Assembly: GCF_014489575.1 (NCBI RefSeq)
Contig: NZ_CP060789.1
Location: 1,860,001-1,924,000, forward strand
Direction of reading: 5' to 3'
From: Tessaracoccus defluvii
GTDB taxonomy: Bacteria; Actinomycetota; Actinomycetes; Propionibacteriales; Propionibacteriaceae
Length of the DNA: 64,000 bases
Positions 56,872-64,000 of this stretch are shown piece after piece (position 1 is the first letter of the stretch; each line of letters opens with the position of its first letter). Under the pieces are notes generated by a model that saw only the letters and a list, made by a program, of their open reading frames with translations, had not been told where the DNA came from and did not search any database. Made by a program: the position numbers and the translations under genes.

Positions 56872-57821
56872 TACGCGCCGAAGCCGTAGGTCTCCAGCAG
56901 CTCCGCATAGGCGGCGACGGTCGCGGGGGCGACGCGACCCATGGGCGGGCGGCACCCCCCGGCCTCGAAGCCGCGGGCCGCGAGGGTGGCCTTGACCATC
57001 ATGCAGCCCTGCGTGGCGAACACTCCCTGGAAGGCGGGCAGCGCCTGCCGGTTGGCCTCGATGGCCTCCTCGACGCGACCGGCGGTGAACAGGTCGATGA
57101 TGCGGGCCGCGGCAGGGGCCGTGAAGTGTGTGGAGGTTCCGACGACCCCGACACCACCGACCGACAGGAGCGGAAGGAGGTAGGCGTCGTCGCCCGCGTA
57201 GTAGGCGAGGTTGGTGTTGGCCAGCACCTGGGAGGTGGACACGATCGAGCCCTTGGCGTCCTTGACGGCCCGGATGCGCGGGTGCGCGTCGAGCCGGATC
57301 AGGAGGTCCTCGGGGATCGGGAGCCCGGCGCGGTGCGGGATGTCGTAGAGCATGACGGGCAGGTCGGTCGCGTCCGCAACGGAGACGAAGTGGTCCTCCA
57401 GCGCGTCGGCCGGGGGCCGCGAGTAGTAGGGGGTCACGACGAGCAGTCCGTCGACGCCCACGTCGGCGGCCTGGCGGGCCAGCTCGATGGTGTGGTGTGT
57501 CGAGAAGGTGCCGACGCCGGCCACGACGGTGGCGCGGTCGCCGACCGCGGTCACGACCGCGTCGAGGATGCGGCGCTTCTCCTCGTCCGAGGTTGTGGGG
57601 GCCTCCCCCGTGGTGCCGTTGATCACGAGCCCGTCGTTGCCGAGGTCGTCGACGAGGTGCGCGGCCAGCCGGGCCACCTGCGCGTAGTCGACCTGTGATC
57701 CGTCCGGGGTGAACGGGGTGACCATCGCGGTCAGGACACGCCCGAAGAGGGGACGCATGTCGCCCTCCGAGTCGTCCTTTCCGCCCGAAGAGGGCGCGCC
57801 CGCCGTTTCGCCATGATCCAT
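56871..57821 (-). CDS. dapA: 4-hydroxy-tetrahydrodipicolinate synthase
   Basis: 316 residues from the ATG at 57821, seven bases after TAAGAT (57829-57834, same strand); another in-frame ATG nine bases earlier would lie within that -10 spacing. The first 22 residues are a polar extension, the barrel starts at LFGRVLTAMVTPF. Conserved: GTTGEAPT (about 68), YDIPHRAG with the proton-relay tyrosine (about 160), and IRAVKDAKG with the Schiff-base lysine (about 188). It condenses pyruvate with aspartate semialdehyde for lysine and diaminopimelate, the pathway also served by dapE in this window. Confidence 0.96.
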   Translation of the reverse strand: MDHGETAGAPSSGGKDDSEGDMRPLFGRVLTAMVTPFTPDGSQVDYAQVARLAAHLVDDLGNDGLVINGTTGEAPTTSDEEKRRILDAVVTAVGDRATVVAGVGTFSTHHTIELARQAADVGVDGLLVVTPYYSRPPADALEDHFVSVADATDLPVMLYDIPHRAGLPIPEDLLIRLDAHPRIRAVKDAKGSIVSTSQVLANTNLAYYAGDDAYLLPLLSVGGVGVVGTSTHFTAPAAARIIDLFTAGRVEEAIEANRQALPAFQGVFATQGCMMVKATLAARGFEAGGCRPPMGRVAPATVAAYAELLETYGFGA

Positions 57822-57869
57822 GGGCGACATCTTAGGTCACGGCGCCGGAAGCCTGAGTAGGCTGGCCAC

Positions 57870-58514
57870 GTGAACAACGCAGCTCAGTCCCCCAACGTCG
57901 CCAGTTGGACCTTCGCAGAAGACCTGATCGCCCCCTCGCCCGAAGTGGCCGAGATGCGCGACGAGGCCAGCCTGGCCGGCCTGACCCCCGTCTCCACCGG
58001 CGTCGTGGCGACTCTGCAGGTGCTCACCCGCGCCATCGCGGCCAAGGCGGTCGTCGAGGTCGGCACCCTCATGGGTGCGTCCGGGCTGAGTTTCCTGGAG
58101 GCGATGGCCACCGACGGCGTGCTGACGTCGATCGACGTCGAGGCCGACAACCAGCTTCCCGCCAGGGCCGCCTTCACGAAGGCCGGCTTTTCGTCGTCGA
58201 GGTTCCGCCTGATCGCGGGCTCCCCCATCGACGTGATGCCGAAGCTGCGGGACGGCGCCTACGACATCGTCTTCATCAACGGCGACAAGCTCGAATACGT
58301 CGAGTACGTGGCGAGCGCGCTGCGGCTGCTTCGCCACGGGGGGCTGCTCATCATCAACGATGCCCTGTGGCGCAACCTCGTCGCCGACCCCGAGGACGAG
58401 TCGGACGAGGCGATCATCATCCGTGAGGCCCTCGAGGCCGTCTCCGCGAGCGAGTCCTACACGCAGGCGCTGCTGCCTGTCGGCGACGGGCTGCTGGTCG
58501 CCGTCAAGGACTGA
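57870..58514 (+). CDS. O-methyltransferase (class I SAM, family 3)
   Basis: 214 residues from a GTG. SAM motif AVVEVGTLMGASGLSFLEAM (about 56-75), TSIDVEADNQLPARAAF, DIVFINGDKLEYVEYV with the metal-site aspartate and GGLLIINDALWRN, all typical of cation-dependent catechol-type O-methyltransferases. The homologue in mycobacteria is encoded next to sigE too, with an unknown substrate. TAGGCT (57858-57863) lies six bases before the start: leaderless. Divergent from dapA. Confidence 0.87.
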   Translation: MNNAAQSPNVASWTFAEDLIAPSPEVAEMRDEASLAGLTPVSTGVVATLQVLTRAIAAKAVVEVGTLMGASGLSFLEAMATDGVLTSIDVEADNQLPARAAFTKAGFSSSRFRLIAGSPIDVMPKLRDGAYDIVFINGDKLEYVEYVASALRLLRHGGLLIINDALWRNLVADPEDESDEAIIIREALEAVSASESYTQALLPVGDGLLVAVKD

Positions 58515-58540
58515 CGCCCTCCGGCCCAGCCGGTCCGTCA

Positions 58541-58580
58541 ACGACGACACCCCCGCCTCTCCGGGCGGGGGTGTCGTCGT
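58541..58580. terminator. two-way terminator between the O-methyltransferase gene and glgC
   Basis: Perfect 17-bp stem (58541-58557 with 58564-58580) and a six-base loop, between convergent stops at 58514 and 58589. One of the strongest hairpins in the window. Confidence 0.9.
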
Positions 58581-58588
58581 CTGGTCGG

Positions 58589-59815
58589 TCAGTCGCGCGG
58601 GATGATGACCCGCTTGCCGACGACGACGATGCCGCCCTCGGAGACCGCGAATCCGCGGGCCCGGTCGTGCTCGTGGTCGACACCGATCTGCACGCCGTCG
58701 GGGACGACGACGCCCTTGTCGAGGATGGCGCGGCGGACGACGGCGTCGCGGCCGATCGACACCTCCTCCATCAGCACCGAGTCGGAGACCTGCGCCCACT
58801 TCTCGACGCGCACGTAGGGGCTGAGCACCGTCCTGTCGACCTCGCCGCCCGAGATGATGCAGCCGGGGGTGACGATCGAGTCCTCGGCGCGTCCGCGGAT
58901 CACGAACTTGGCACCGGGCGCCTGCACCTGGTCGGTGAAGATCGGCCACTCGGTGTTGTAGAGGTTGAACTCCGGTTCGACGCTCACGAGATCCATATGG
59001 GCCTCGTGGTACGCATCGATGGTGCCCACGTCACGCCAGTAGTTGATGTCCTTCTCCGTGGCGCCGGGAACCAGGTTCTCCTTGAAGTCGTAGACCTGCG
59101 CCTGCCCCTGGGCCGTGAACCACGGGATGATGTCGCCGCCCATGTCGTGGCGAGCCGTCGGGTTGTCCGCATCGGCGCGGAGCGCCTCCACGAGGGCCGC
59201 GGTGGTGAACACGTAGTTCCCCATCGAGGCGAACGACTCGTCGGGCGAGTCGGGCAGGCCGGGCGGATCGGCCGGCTTCTCGAGGAAGCTCTTGATCTTG
59301 TGGTTGGCGTCGGCGTCGATGATGCCGAACGCGGACGCCTCACTGCGCGGTACCCGGATGCCGGCGACGGTCGCGCCCAGCCCCGAGTCGATGTGCGCAT
59401 CGATCATCTGCTCGATGTCCATGCGGTAGATGTTGTCGGCGCCGAACACGACCACGTAGTCGGGCTTGGCGTCGATGATGAGGTTCAGCGACTGGTAGAT
59501 CGCGTCGGCGCTGCCCTGGTACCACCGGGGTCCGAGCCGCTGCTGCGCAGGCACGGGGGCGACGTAGTTACCCAGCATCGTCGAGAAGCGCCACGTCTTG
59601 GCGATGTGACGGTCGAGCGAATGGGACTTGTACTGCGTGAGTACCGCGATCTGACGCAGGTTGGAGTTGGCGAGGTTGGAGAGCACGAAATCGATGAGGC
59701 GGTACGTGCCACCGAACGGAACGGCCGGCTTGGCCCGATCCGCAGTCAGAGGCATCAGCCTCTTTCCTTCGCCTCCAGCAAGGACGATTGACAGAATCTG
59801 AGGACGAGCGAGCAT
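58589..59815 (-). CDS. glgC: glucose-1-phosphate adenylyltransferase
   Basis: 408 residues. Pyrophosphorylase motif [20 protein letters not shown] near the N-terminus, [26 protein letters not shown] (about 98) and the left-handed beta-helix end ([20 protein letters not shown]). It makes ADP-glucose from glucose-1-phosphate and ATP for glycogen. TAGGTT seven bases before the ATG (59823-59828, same strand) marks a leaderless start. Divergent from the glycogen synthase-like gene with 92 bases between, so both are probably co-regulated. Confidence 0.96.
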   Translation of the reverse strand: MLARPQILSIVLAGGEGKRLMPLTADRAKPAVPFGGTYRLIDFVLSNLANSNLRQIAVLTQYKSHSLDRHIAKTWRFSTMLGNYVAPVPAQQRLGPRWYQGSADAIYQSLNLIIDAKPDYVVVFGADNIYRMDIEQMIDAHIDSGLGATVAGIRVPRSEASAFGIIDADANHKIKSFLEKPADPPGLPDSPDESFASMGNYVFTTAALVEALRADADNPTARHDMGGDIIPWFTAQGQAQVYDFKENLVPGATEKDINYWRDVGTIDAYHEAHMDLVSVEPEFNLYNTEWPIFTDQVQAPGAKFVIRGRAEDSIVTPGCIISGGEVDRTVLSPYVRVEKWAQVSDSVLMEEVSIGRDAVVRRAILDKGVVVPDGVQIGVDHEHDRARGFAVSEGGIVVVGKRVIIPRD

Positions 59816-59907
59816 GGCTCAAAACCTATTCCCTTCCGGGACGAAAGGCGAACAATCCACAAAAAACGCGTCGCACAGATCGACTACGGATATGACACGA
59901 TCAACCT

Positions 59908-61095
59908 ATGACCATGAGGCTGTCTCTGCTGACCCGCGAATATCCCCCTTCCATCTACGGTGGCGCCGGCGTGCACGTCGCGCAGTTGGTGCCCCAACTC
60001 CGCAAGCTGATCGACGTCGAGGTGCACTGCATGGGTGAGCCCCGCGACGGCGCCGCGGCCCATGCCGAGGACTTCCCGCCCGGGGCGAACGCCGCGCTAC
60101 GGGTGCTGGGCGCCGACCTGTCGATGGCCGATGCGGTCGGCGACGTGGACATCGTCCACTCGCACACCTGGTACGCCAACATGGGCGGCCACCTCGCCGC
60201 CCTCATGCGCGACATCCCCCACGTGGTCACCTCCCACTCGCTGGAGCCCCACCGTCCGTGGAAGGCCGAGCAGCTGGGCGGCGGATACCGCGTGTCGTCC
60301 TGGGCGGAGAAGACGGCCTACGAGGCGGCCGACGCCGTCATCTCGGTGAGTGCGGGCATGCGCGCCGACGTCCTGGAGAGCTATCCGGCCCTGGACCCCG
60401 ACCGCGTGCACGTCGTCCGCAACGGCATCGACACCGACGAGTTCCGCCCCGACCAGGCGACCGACGTCGTGAGCGGGCTCGGCATGCGCACCGACCTGCC
60501 GTCGGTCGTGTTCGTGGGCCGGATCACCCGCCAGAAGGGCCTGGTCCACCTCGTGCGGGCCGCCAGGCGCTTCGATCCCGACACGCAGGTCGTCCTCCTC
60601 GCCGGTGCCCCGGACACCCCGGAGATCGCCGCCGAGTTCAACGCGGCCTTCGCCGAGCTGCAGGAGCACCGCACCGCCCCCGTGATCTGGGTGCGCGACA
60701 TGCTGCCCCGCGCCGCCGTGCGCCAGGTGCTGACGCACGCCTCCGTCTTCGCCTGCCCGTCGATCTACGAGCCGCTCGGCATCGTCAATCTCGAGGCGAT
60801 GGCCTGCGAGACGCCGGTCGTCGCGAGCGCCGTCGGCGGCATCCCGGAGGTCGTCGTCGACGGGGAGACCGGCCTGCTGGTCCCCTACGATCCGGCGCGG
60901 GCTTCAGACGCCGCCTTCGTGGCCGACTTCGAGGCCCAGTTCGCCGCGCAGGTGAATCAGCTCACCGGTGACCCCGCGCTCGCACGGAAGATGGGGCTGG
61001 CCGGTCGGCAGCGCTGCATCGACGAGTTCTCGTGGGCCAAGATCGCCGCCGAGACCGTCGCCGTCTACGAAGCTGCCATCGCCCACCACGGCTGA
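59908..61095 (+). CDS. GT4 ADP-glucose glucosyltransferase, GlgA/GlgM type
   Basis: 395 residues, a GT4 enzyme like Mycobacterium Rv1212c rather than the GT5 glycogen synthase of E. coli. N-terminal SLLTREYPPSIYGGAGVHV (about 4-22) with the acceptor-site glycines, HSHTWYANMGG, GRITRQKGLVHL (about 206) and the E-x7-E segment EPLGIVNLEAMACETP (about 288-303). In mycobacteria this family makes maltose-1-phosphate from ADP-glucose and glucose-1-phosphate, feeding GlgE; chain extension of glycogen is the alternative. It works with GlgC, encoded divergently. The start is the first of two close ATGs. Confidence 0.9.
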   Translation: MTMRLSLLTREYPPSIYGGAGVHVAQLVPQLRKLIDVEVHCMGEPRDGAAAHAEDFPPGANAALRVLGADLSMADAVGDVDIVHSHTWYANMGGHLAALMRDIPHVVTSHSLEPHRPWKAEQLGGGYRVSSWAEKTAYEAADAVISVSAGMRADVLESYPALDPDRVHVVRNGIDTDEFRPDQATDVVSGLGMRTDLPSVVFVGRITRQKGLVHLVRAARRFDPDTQVVLLAGAPDTPEIAAEFNAAFAELQEHRTAPVIWVRDMLPRAAVRQVLTHASVFACPSIYEPLGIVNLEAMACETPVVASAVGGIPEVVVDGETGLLVPYDPARASDAAFVADFEAQFAAQVNQLTGDPALARKMGLAGRQRCIDEFSWAKIAAETVAVYEAAIAHHG

Positions 61096-61107
61096 CCCCC
61101 TGCAACG

Positions 61108-61143
61108 CTGAAGGCCACCCCCACGAACGGGGGTGGCCTTCAG
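61108..61143. terminator. two-way terminator between the GlgA/M gene and the DUF3117 gene
   Basis: Perfect 15-bp stem (61108-61122 with 61129-61143) with the loop ACGAAC, lying between convergent stops at 61095 and 61166. Confidence 0.9.
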
Positions 61144-61165
61144 CGACTACGGGATTGCGCGTGGC

Positions 61166-61333
61166 TCAGCCGACGACATCCTTCAGCGCGTTGAGGAGAT
61201 CGGTCGCCTCGGTGGCGTTCATTTCGACCACCAGTCGCCCGCCCCCGTCGACGGGGACCCGCATCACGATGCCGCGGCCCTCCTTCGTGACCTCCATGGG
61301 ACCGTCTCCCGTGCGGGGCTTCATCGCTGCCAT
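61166..61333 (-). CDS. DUF3117 small protein
   Basis: 55 residues, the standard and strongly conserved length of this actinobacterial family: it begins MAAMKPRTGDGPMEVTKEGR and ends ATDLLNALKDVVG. GAGG seven bases before the ATG supports the start. Function unknown. In mycobacteria the homologue (Rv1211) also sits beside glgM/glgC. Confidence 0.93.
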   Translation of the reverse strand: MAAMKPRTGDGPMEVTKEGRGIVMRVPVDGGGRLVVEMNATEATDLLNALKDVVG

Positions 61334-61376
61334 TTGCCACCCTCATTCTGTGTGTGCCGAACTGGTGTGCCCCCCA

Positions 61377-61768
61377 TTATTCCTTATCGGACCAAGCAGG
61401 CGGGCTGTCCGGTCGAAAGAGTCGCTCCTCGGCCCCCGGCGCAGCCGGCTGGGGACGGTCGAGAAGGTCGTCCACGACCTGCATGTCGTAGCCCCGGCGG
61501 ACGACGTCGAACAGCACCGCCCCGGTTCGACGCCCTCGCCGTCGGCGATGCGCCGGAGCACACCATCGACCTGGCCGCGGTCGTAGCCATGGGCGGCCAC
61601 GGGGATCCGGGCCTCGGCCAGGAACGCCTCGTCGACGGGGCCGTCCGGGATCCGGCCCTTCGGCCGGTCGTGGACGGCGTGCTGCGGCATCTCCCCCAGC
61701 TTCCCCAACCCGAGGTAGGCGGCCAGGCCGAAGACCACCAGCGGCAGCAGCCACAGCACGATCTGCAT
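61377..61768 (-). pseudogene. small DivIVA-motif membrane protein, frameshifted
   Basis: N-terminal membrane helix (MQIVLWLLPLVVFGLAAYLG), then RIPVAAHGYDRGQVDGVLRR, a DivIVA-like GYD..QVD..L motif. At 61520-61523 (CCCC on the plus strand) one base is missing; repair continues as AVLFDVVRRGYDMQVVDDLL, a second motif copy, and ends WSDKE with TAA at 61377-61379. About 130 residues. DivIVA-motif proteins act at the cell pole or septum in actinobacteria; this short form is unassigned. It starts one base after the LOG-family stop. Confidence 0.7.
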
Positions 61769-61769
61769 G

Positions 61770-62507
61770 TCAGTCGGTCCAGACCTGCCGCGGCTCCCCC
61801 ATGGCGGCCACGGCCTCCTCGGGATCGTCGGTCACCACGAACAGGTCCGAGTCGCCGGGCGAGATGAAGCGGCCCTCTTCGAGGGTGTCGCGGATCCAGG
61901 CCACCAGCGGGGACCAGTAGCGGCTACCGAAGAGCACGACCGGGAAGTGCGTGACCTTGCCCGTCTGGATGAGGGTGAGGGCCTCGAACAGCTCGTCCAG
62001 GGTGCCGAAGCCGCCGGGCATGGTGATGAACCCCTGGCTGTACTTGAGGAACATCATCTTGCGGGCGAAGAAGTAGCGGAAGTTGACCCCGATGTCGATG
62101 AAGTCGTTCATGCCCTGCTCGTGGGGCAGCTCGATGCCGAGGCCGACGGATGTCCCGTCCGCGAGATGCGCTCCCCTGTTGCCCGCCTCCATGACGCCGG
62201 GGCCGCCGCCGGTGATGACGGCGAACCCGGCCCGCACGAGCCGGCCGGCGATGTCCTCGGCCTGCGCGTAGAGCGGGTCGTCCGTCCGGGTGCGGGCCGA
62301 TCCGAAGATGGAGATGGCGGGCGGCAGGTTGTTGAGCGCGTCGAATCCCTCGACGAACTCCGACTGGATCCGCAGGACCCGCCACGGGTCCTCCTGGCTC
62401 CAGTCCCGCTTGGTGGGGCGCTGCAGCAGCGCCTGGTCGGCTGTGGGTTGCGCGTGCTCGCGCCCTCCCAGGATGACGGCACCCTGGCGACGCTTCGGTT
62501 CGATCAT
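61770..62507 (-). CDS. LOG family protein (TIGR00730, cytokinin riboside phosphoribohydrolase-like)
   Basis: 245 residues. SIFGSARTRTDDPLYAQAED (about 68-87), the glycine-rich GGGPGVMEAGNRGA (about 106) and the signature MPGGFGTLDELFEAL (about 169) define the family, whose members cleave N6-modified AMP or other nucleoside monophosphates to base and ribose-5-phosphate. AGGAG lies four bases before the ATG. Between dapE and the DivIVA-like gene, all on the minus strand. Confidence 0.9.
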   Translation of the reverse strand: MIEPKRRQGAVILGGREHAQPTADQALLQRPTKRDWSQEDPWRVLRIQSEFVEGFDALNNLPPAISIFGSARTRTDDPLYAQAEDIAGRLVRAGFAVITGGGPGVMEAGNRGAHLADGTSVGLGIELPHEQGMNDFIDIGVNFRYFFARKMMFLKYSQGFITMPGGFGTLDELFEALTLIQTGKVTHFPVVLFGSRYWSPLVAWIRDTLEEGRFISPGDSDLFVVTDDPEEAVAAMGEPRQVWTD

Positions 62508-62514
62508 CGTTCTC

Positions 62515-63576
62515 CTAGTGTGAGGTCAGCCAACGGCGCAGGCCGTCGGCGCAGCGGTCCAGATCGGCGACGGGACAGAACTCGTCGGCGCGGTGGGCGT
62601 ACGACGGGTCGCCGGGGCCGTAGTTGACGGCGGGCACCCCCAGCGCACTGAAGCGGGCCACGTCGGTCCAGCCGTACTTGGGGCTGGCCTGCTCGCCGAT
62701 GGCGGCGACGAACTCCTGGGCCAGGGGCAGGTCGAGACCGGGCCGCGCGGCGGGCGACACGTCGGTGACCTCGAGGCGGTACCCCGGGAACCAGACCCCG
62801 AGCCTGGCCAGCGCCTCCTCGGGGGTCTTGTCCGGGGCGTAGCGGTAGTTGACCGTCAGCACCGCGGCGGGCGGGATCATGTTCGTCGCCACCCCGCCCG
62901 TGACGCCCACGGCGTTGAGGCCCTCGCGGTAGACGAGCCGGTCGACCTCGATCTCCTCCGAGGCGTAGTCGGCCAGGGTCGCCAGAGCGGGTGCGAGGTC
63001 GTGGATCGCGTTGTGCCCCATCCAGGCCCGCGCGCTGTGGGCGGCGACCCCTTCCGTGTGCAGTTCGACGCGGATCGTGCCCTGGCAGCCGCCCTCGATC
63101 CTGGCCGAGGTGGGCTCCATCAGCACCGCGAAGTCGGCCTCGATGAGGTCGGGTCGATGGCGGGCGAGGCGCCCCAGCCCGTTGCGCGCCGCCTCGACCT
63201 CCTCGTGGTCGTACAGGATCCAGGTGATGTCACGGTTCGGCTCCGTCAGCTCGGCGGCGAGGGCGAGCATGACGGCGACGCCGCCCTTCATGTCGCAGGC
63301 GCCCCGGCCCCACACGTAGTCCCCGGCGGGATCGACGACGTAGCGGGACGGCAGGTTGTCGAGCAGCGGGACGGTGTCGAGATGGCCCGCGATCACCACC
63401 CGCTCGGCGCGACCGAGCTCCGTGCGGGCCACGACGCAGTCGCCGTCGCGGTGCAGACGCAGGTGGCCGAGTGGGGCGAGCCTCGCCTCCACCAGGTCGG
63501 CGAGCGCCCGCTCGTTGCCCGAGACCGACTCGACATCCATGATCTGCTGCAACAGCGCCGCGAGTGGATTGGTCAT
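62515..63576 (-). CDS. dapE: succinyl-diaminopimelate desuccinylase
   Basis: 353 residues from the ATG at 63576, which lies seven bases after TAGGCT (63584-63589, same strand); a longer reading frame upstream is rejected for that reason. M20 metal ligands: AGHLDTVP (His, Asp; about 75), WGRGACDMKGG (bridging Asp), DHEEVEAARNG (catalytic and metal glutamates), and the final histidine in YAHRADEFC. It removes succinate from N-succinyl-LL-diaminopimelate, the late step of the lysine/peptidoglycan pathway begun by DapA. Confidence 0.95.
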   Translation of the reverse strand: MTNPLAALLQQIMDVESVSGNERALADLVEARLAPLGHLRLHRDGDCVVARTELGRAERVVIAGHLDTVPLLDNLPSRYVVDPAGDYVWGRGACDMKGGVAVMLALAAELTEPNRDITWILYDHEEVEAARNGLGRLARHRPDLIEADFAVLMEPTSARIEGGCQGTIRVELHTEGVAAHSARAWMGHNAIHDLAPALATLADYASEEIEVDRLVYREGLNAVGVTGGVATNMIPPAAVLTVNYRYAPDKTPEEALARLGVWFPGYRLEVTDVSPAARPGLDLPLAQEFVAAIGEQASPKYGWTDVARFSALGVPAVNYGPGDPSYAHRADEFCPVADLDRCADGLRRWLTSH

Positions 63577-63586
63577 GCTGGGAAGC

Positions 63587-64000
63587 CTAGCGGCCGTCGC
63601 CGCCTCCGCGGCCGTCCCGCCGGGCACGGAGGACGCGCCGCGCCACGAGCAGCGCCTCCGCGACGCCGTCGGTCAGCAGCAGAAGCCCGCCTCCGAGGGC
63701 GAGCGCCCGACCGAGGCCGCGGCGTCGCAGACCGTCGCGCATCCAGCCGGCGCCGAGGACAACCTCGGCCCCGGCCAGCGCGGCTCCGGCAGCGGGCCGC
63801 TCCCGGACCCAGATCCCCGCCCGGGCGGCCGCCGACAGGTCGCGGCTGCGGGGGCTCAGCCCCGCCAGGCCGGCGTCCGCGAGCCCGAGGAACGCGGCAC
63901 CCCAGCCCCCTGGCAGCGTGGTGGTCGACGCCGTCCCCGCGGCGTCGGGGCCCAGGGCGAGACGTGCCAACTGCGTGGGCACTCCGAGTGCCTCGACGGC
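63587..64000 (-). CDS. hydrophobic protein of unknown function (N-terminus off the window)
   Basis: The frame is open from the right edge (AVEALGVPTQLARLALG) to a stop at 63587, at least 137 residues. An internal GTG (63982) exists but has no ribosome site, so the true start probably lies beyond 64000. Two hydrophobic stretches (GGWGAAFLGLADAGLAG and LGRALALGGGLLLLTDGVAEALL) and a basic end (RRVLRARRDGRGG) suggest a membrane protein. No family recognised. Confidence 0.55.
   Translation of the reverse strand, partial: AVEALGVPTQLARLALGPDAAGTASTTTLPGGWGAAFLGLADAGLAGLSPRSRDLSAAARAGIWVRERPAAGAALAGAEVVLGAGWMRDGLRRRGLGRALALGGGLLLLTDGVAEALLVARRVLRARRDGRGGGDGR

Noticed and set aside
16040..61768. 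Broken genes as evidence of genome decay or recent gene inactivation
   Set aside because: All are one-base losses, mainly in homopolymers, in otherwise perfect genes including essential ones; sequencing error explains them better.

Overview
The window is about 64 kb of GC-rich DNA with densely packed genes, many of them overlapping by 1-13 bases. Its gene content points to a free-living actinobacterium, most likely in or near the Propionibacteriaceae (Tessaracoccus-like). The reasons are the GuaB/GuaB3 pair, the sigE-rseA-tatB-mrp-glgC-glgM-DUF3117-LOG-dapE block shared with Mycobacterium, CIRCE control of groESL, and at least nineteen genes with a TAnnnT box 6-7 bases before the start codon, the signature of actinobacterial leaderless mRNAs. 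The family assignment is an inference; the class is much safer. No rRNA, tRNA, CRISPR, prophage or insertion sequence was seen, and no stretch over 300 bases lacks a gene or recognised element.

Layout. 1-3051: a truncated PLD/SF2-helicase/DUF3427 protein with a Nudix partner. 3119-6794: a small membrane protein and a TetR-controlled ABC exporter; TetR has a tandem operator shared with a divergent epimerase gene. 7690-14359: globin, chorismate mutase, purine synthesis (guaB3, guaB), ilvE and a UvrD-like helicase. 14447-18768: groEL, groES with two CIRCE sites, and the 5-oxoprolinase genes pxpA and pxpBC. 18782-20192: a beheaded VWA gene plus a TPR-like partner. 20237-24756: a cobalamin riboswitch followed by a transcobalamin-like surface protein, EcfT, a fused EcfAA' and an S component, read here as a B12 uptake operon. 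24809-27056: an unknown gene, a Nudix hydrolase and a THUMP-like methyltransferase. 27063-33320: an oligopeptide ABC transporter. 33473-36551: t6A tRNA modification genes, including a GNAT-TsaE fusion. 36563-38697: a DEAD-box helicase with a 60-bp tandem repeat. 38904-50857: housekeeping genes (mannosyltransferase, PCuAC chaperone, Dyp peroxidase, NAD(P)HX repair, acpS, glmS, coaA, TRIC channel, pepP and others). 50952-64000: the conserved actinobacterial block around the SigE envelope-stress system, DapA/DapE and glycogen synthesis.

Quality warning. Nine or so genes are broken by a single missing base, nearly always inside a run of G or C, and one by an in-frame amber codon. The broken genes include groES and tsaB, which are normally essential. 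The simplest reading is an unpolished assembly with homopolymer deletions rather than mass gene decay, so 'pseudogene' entries here mean broken as sequenced. The truncated VWA gene cannot be explained that way and marks a true rearrangement or a misjoin.
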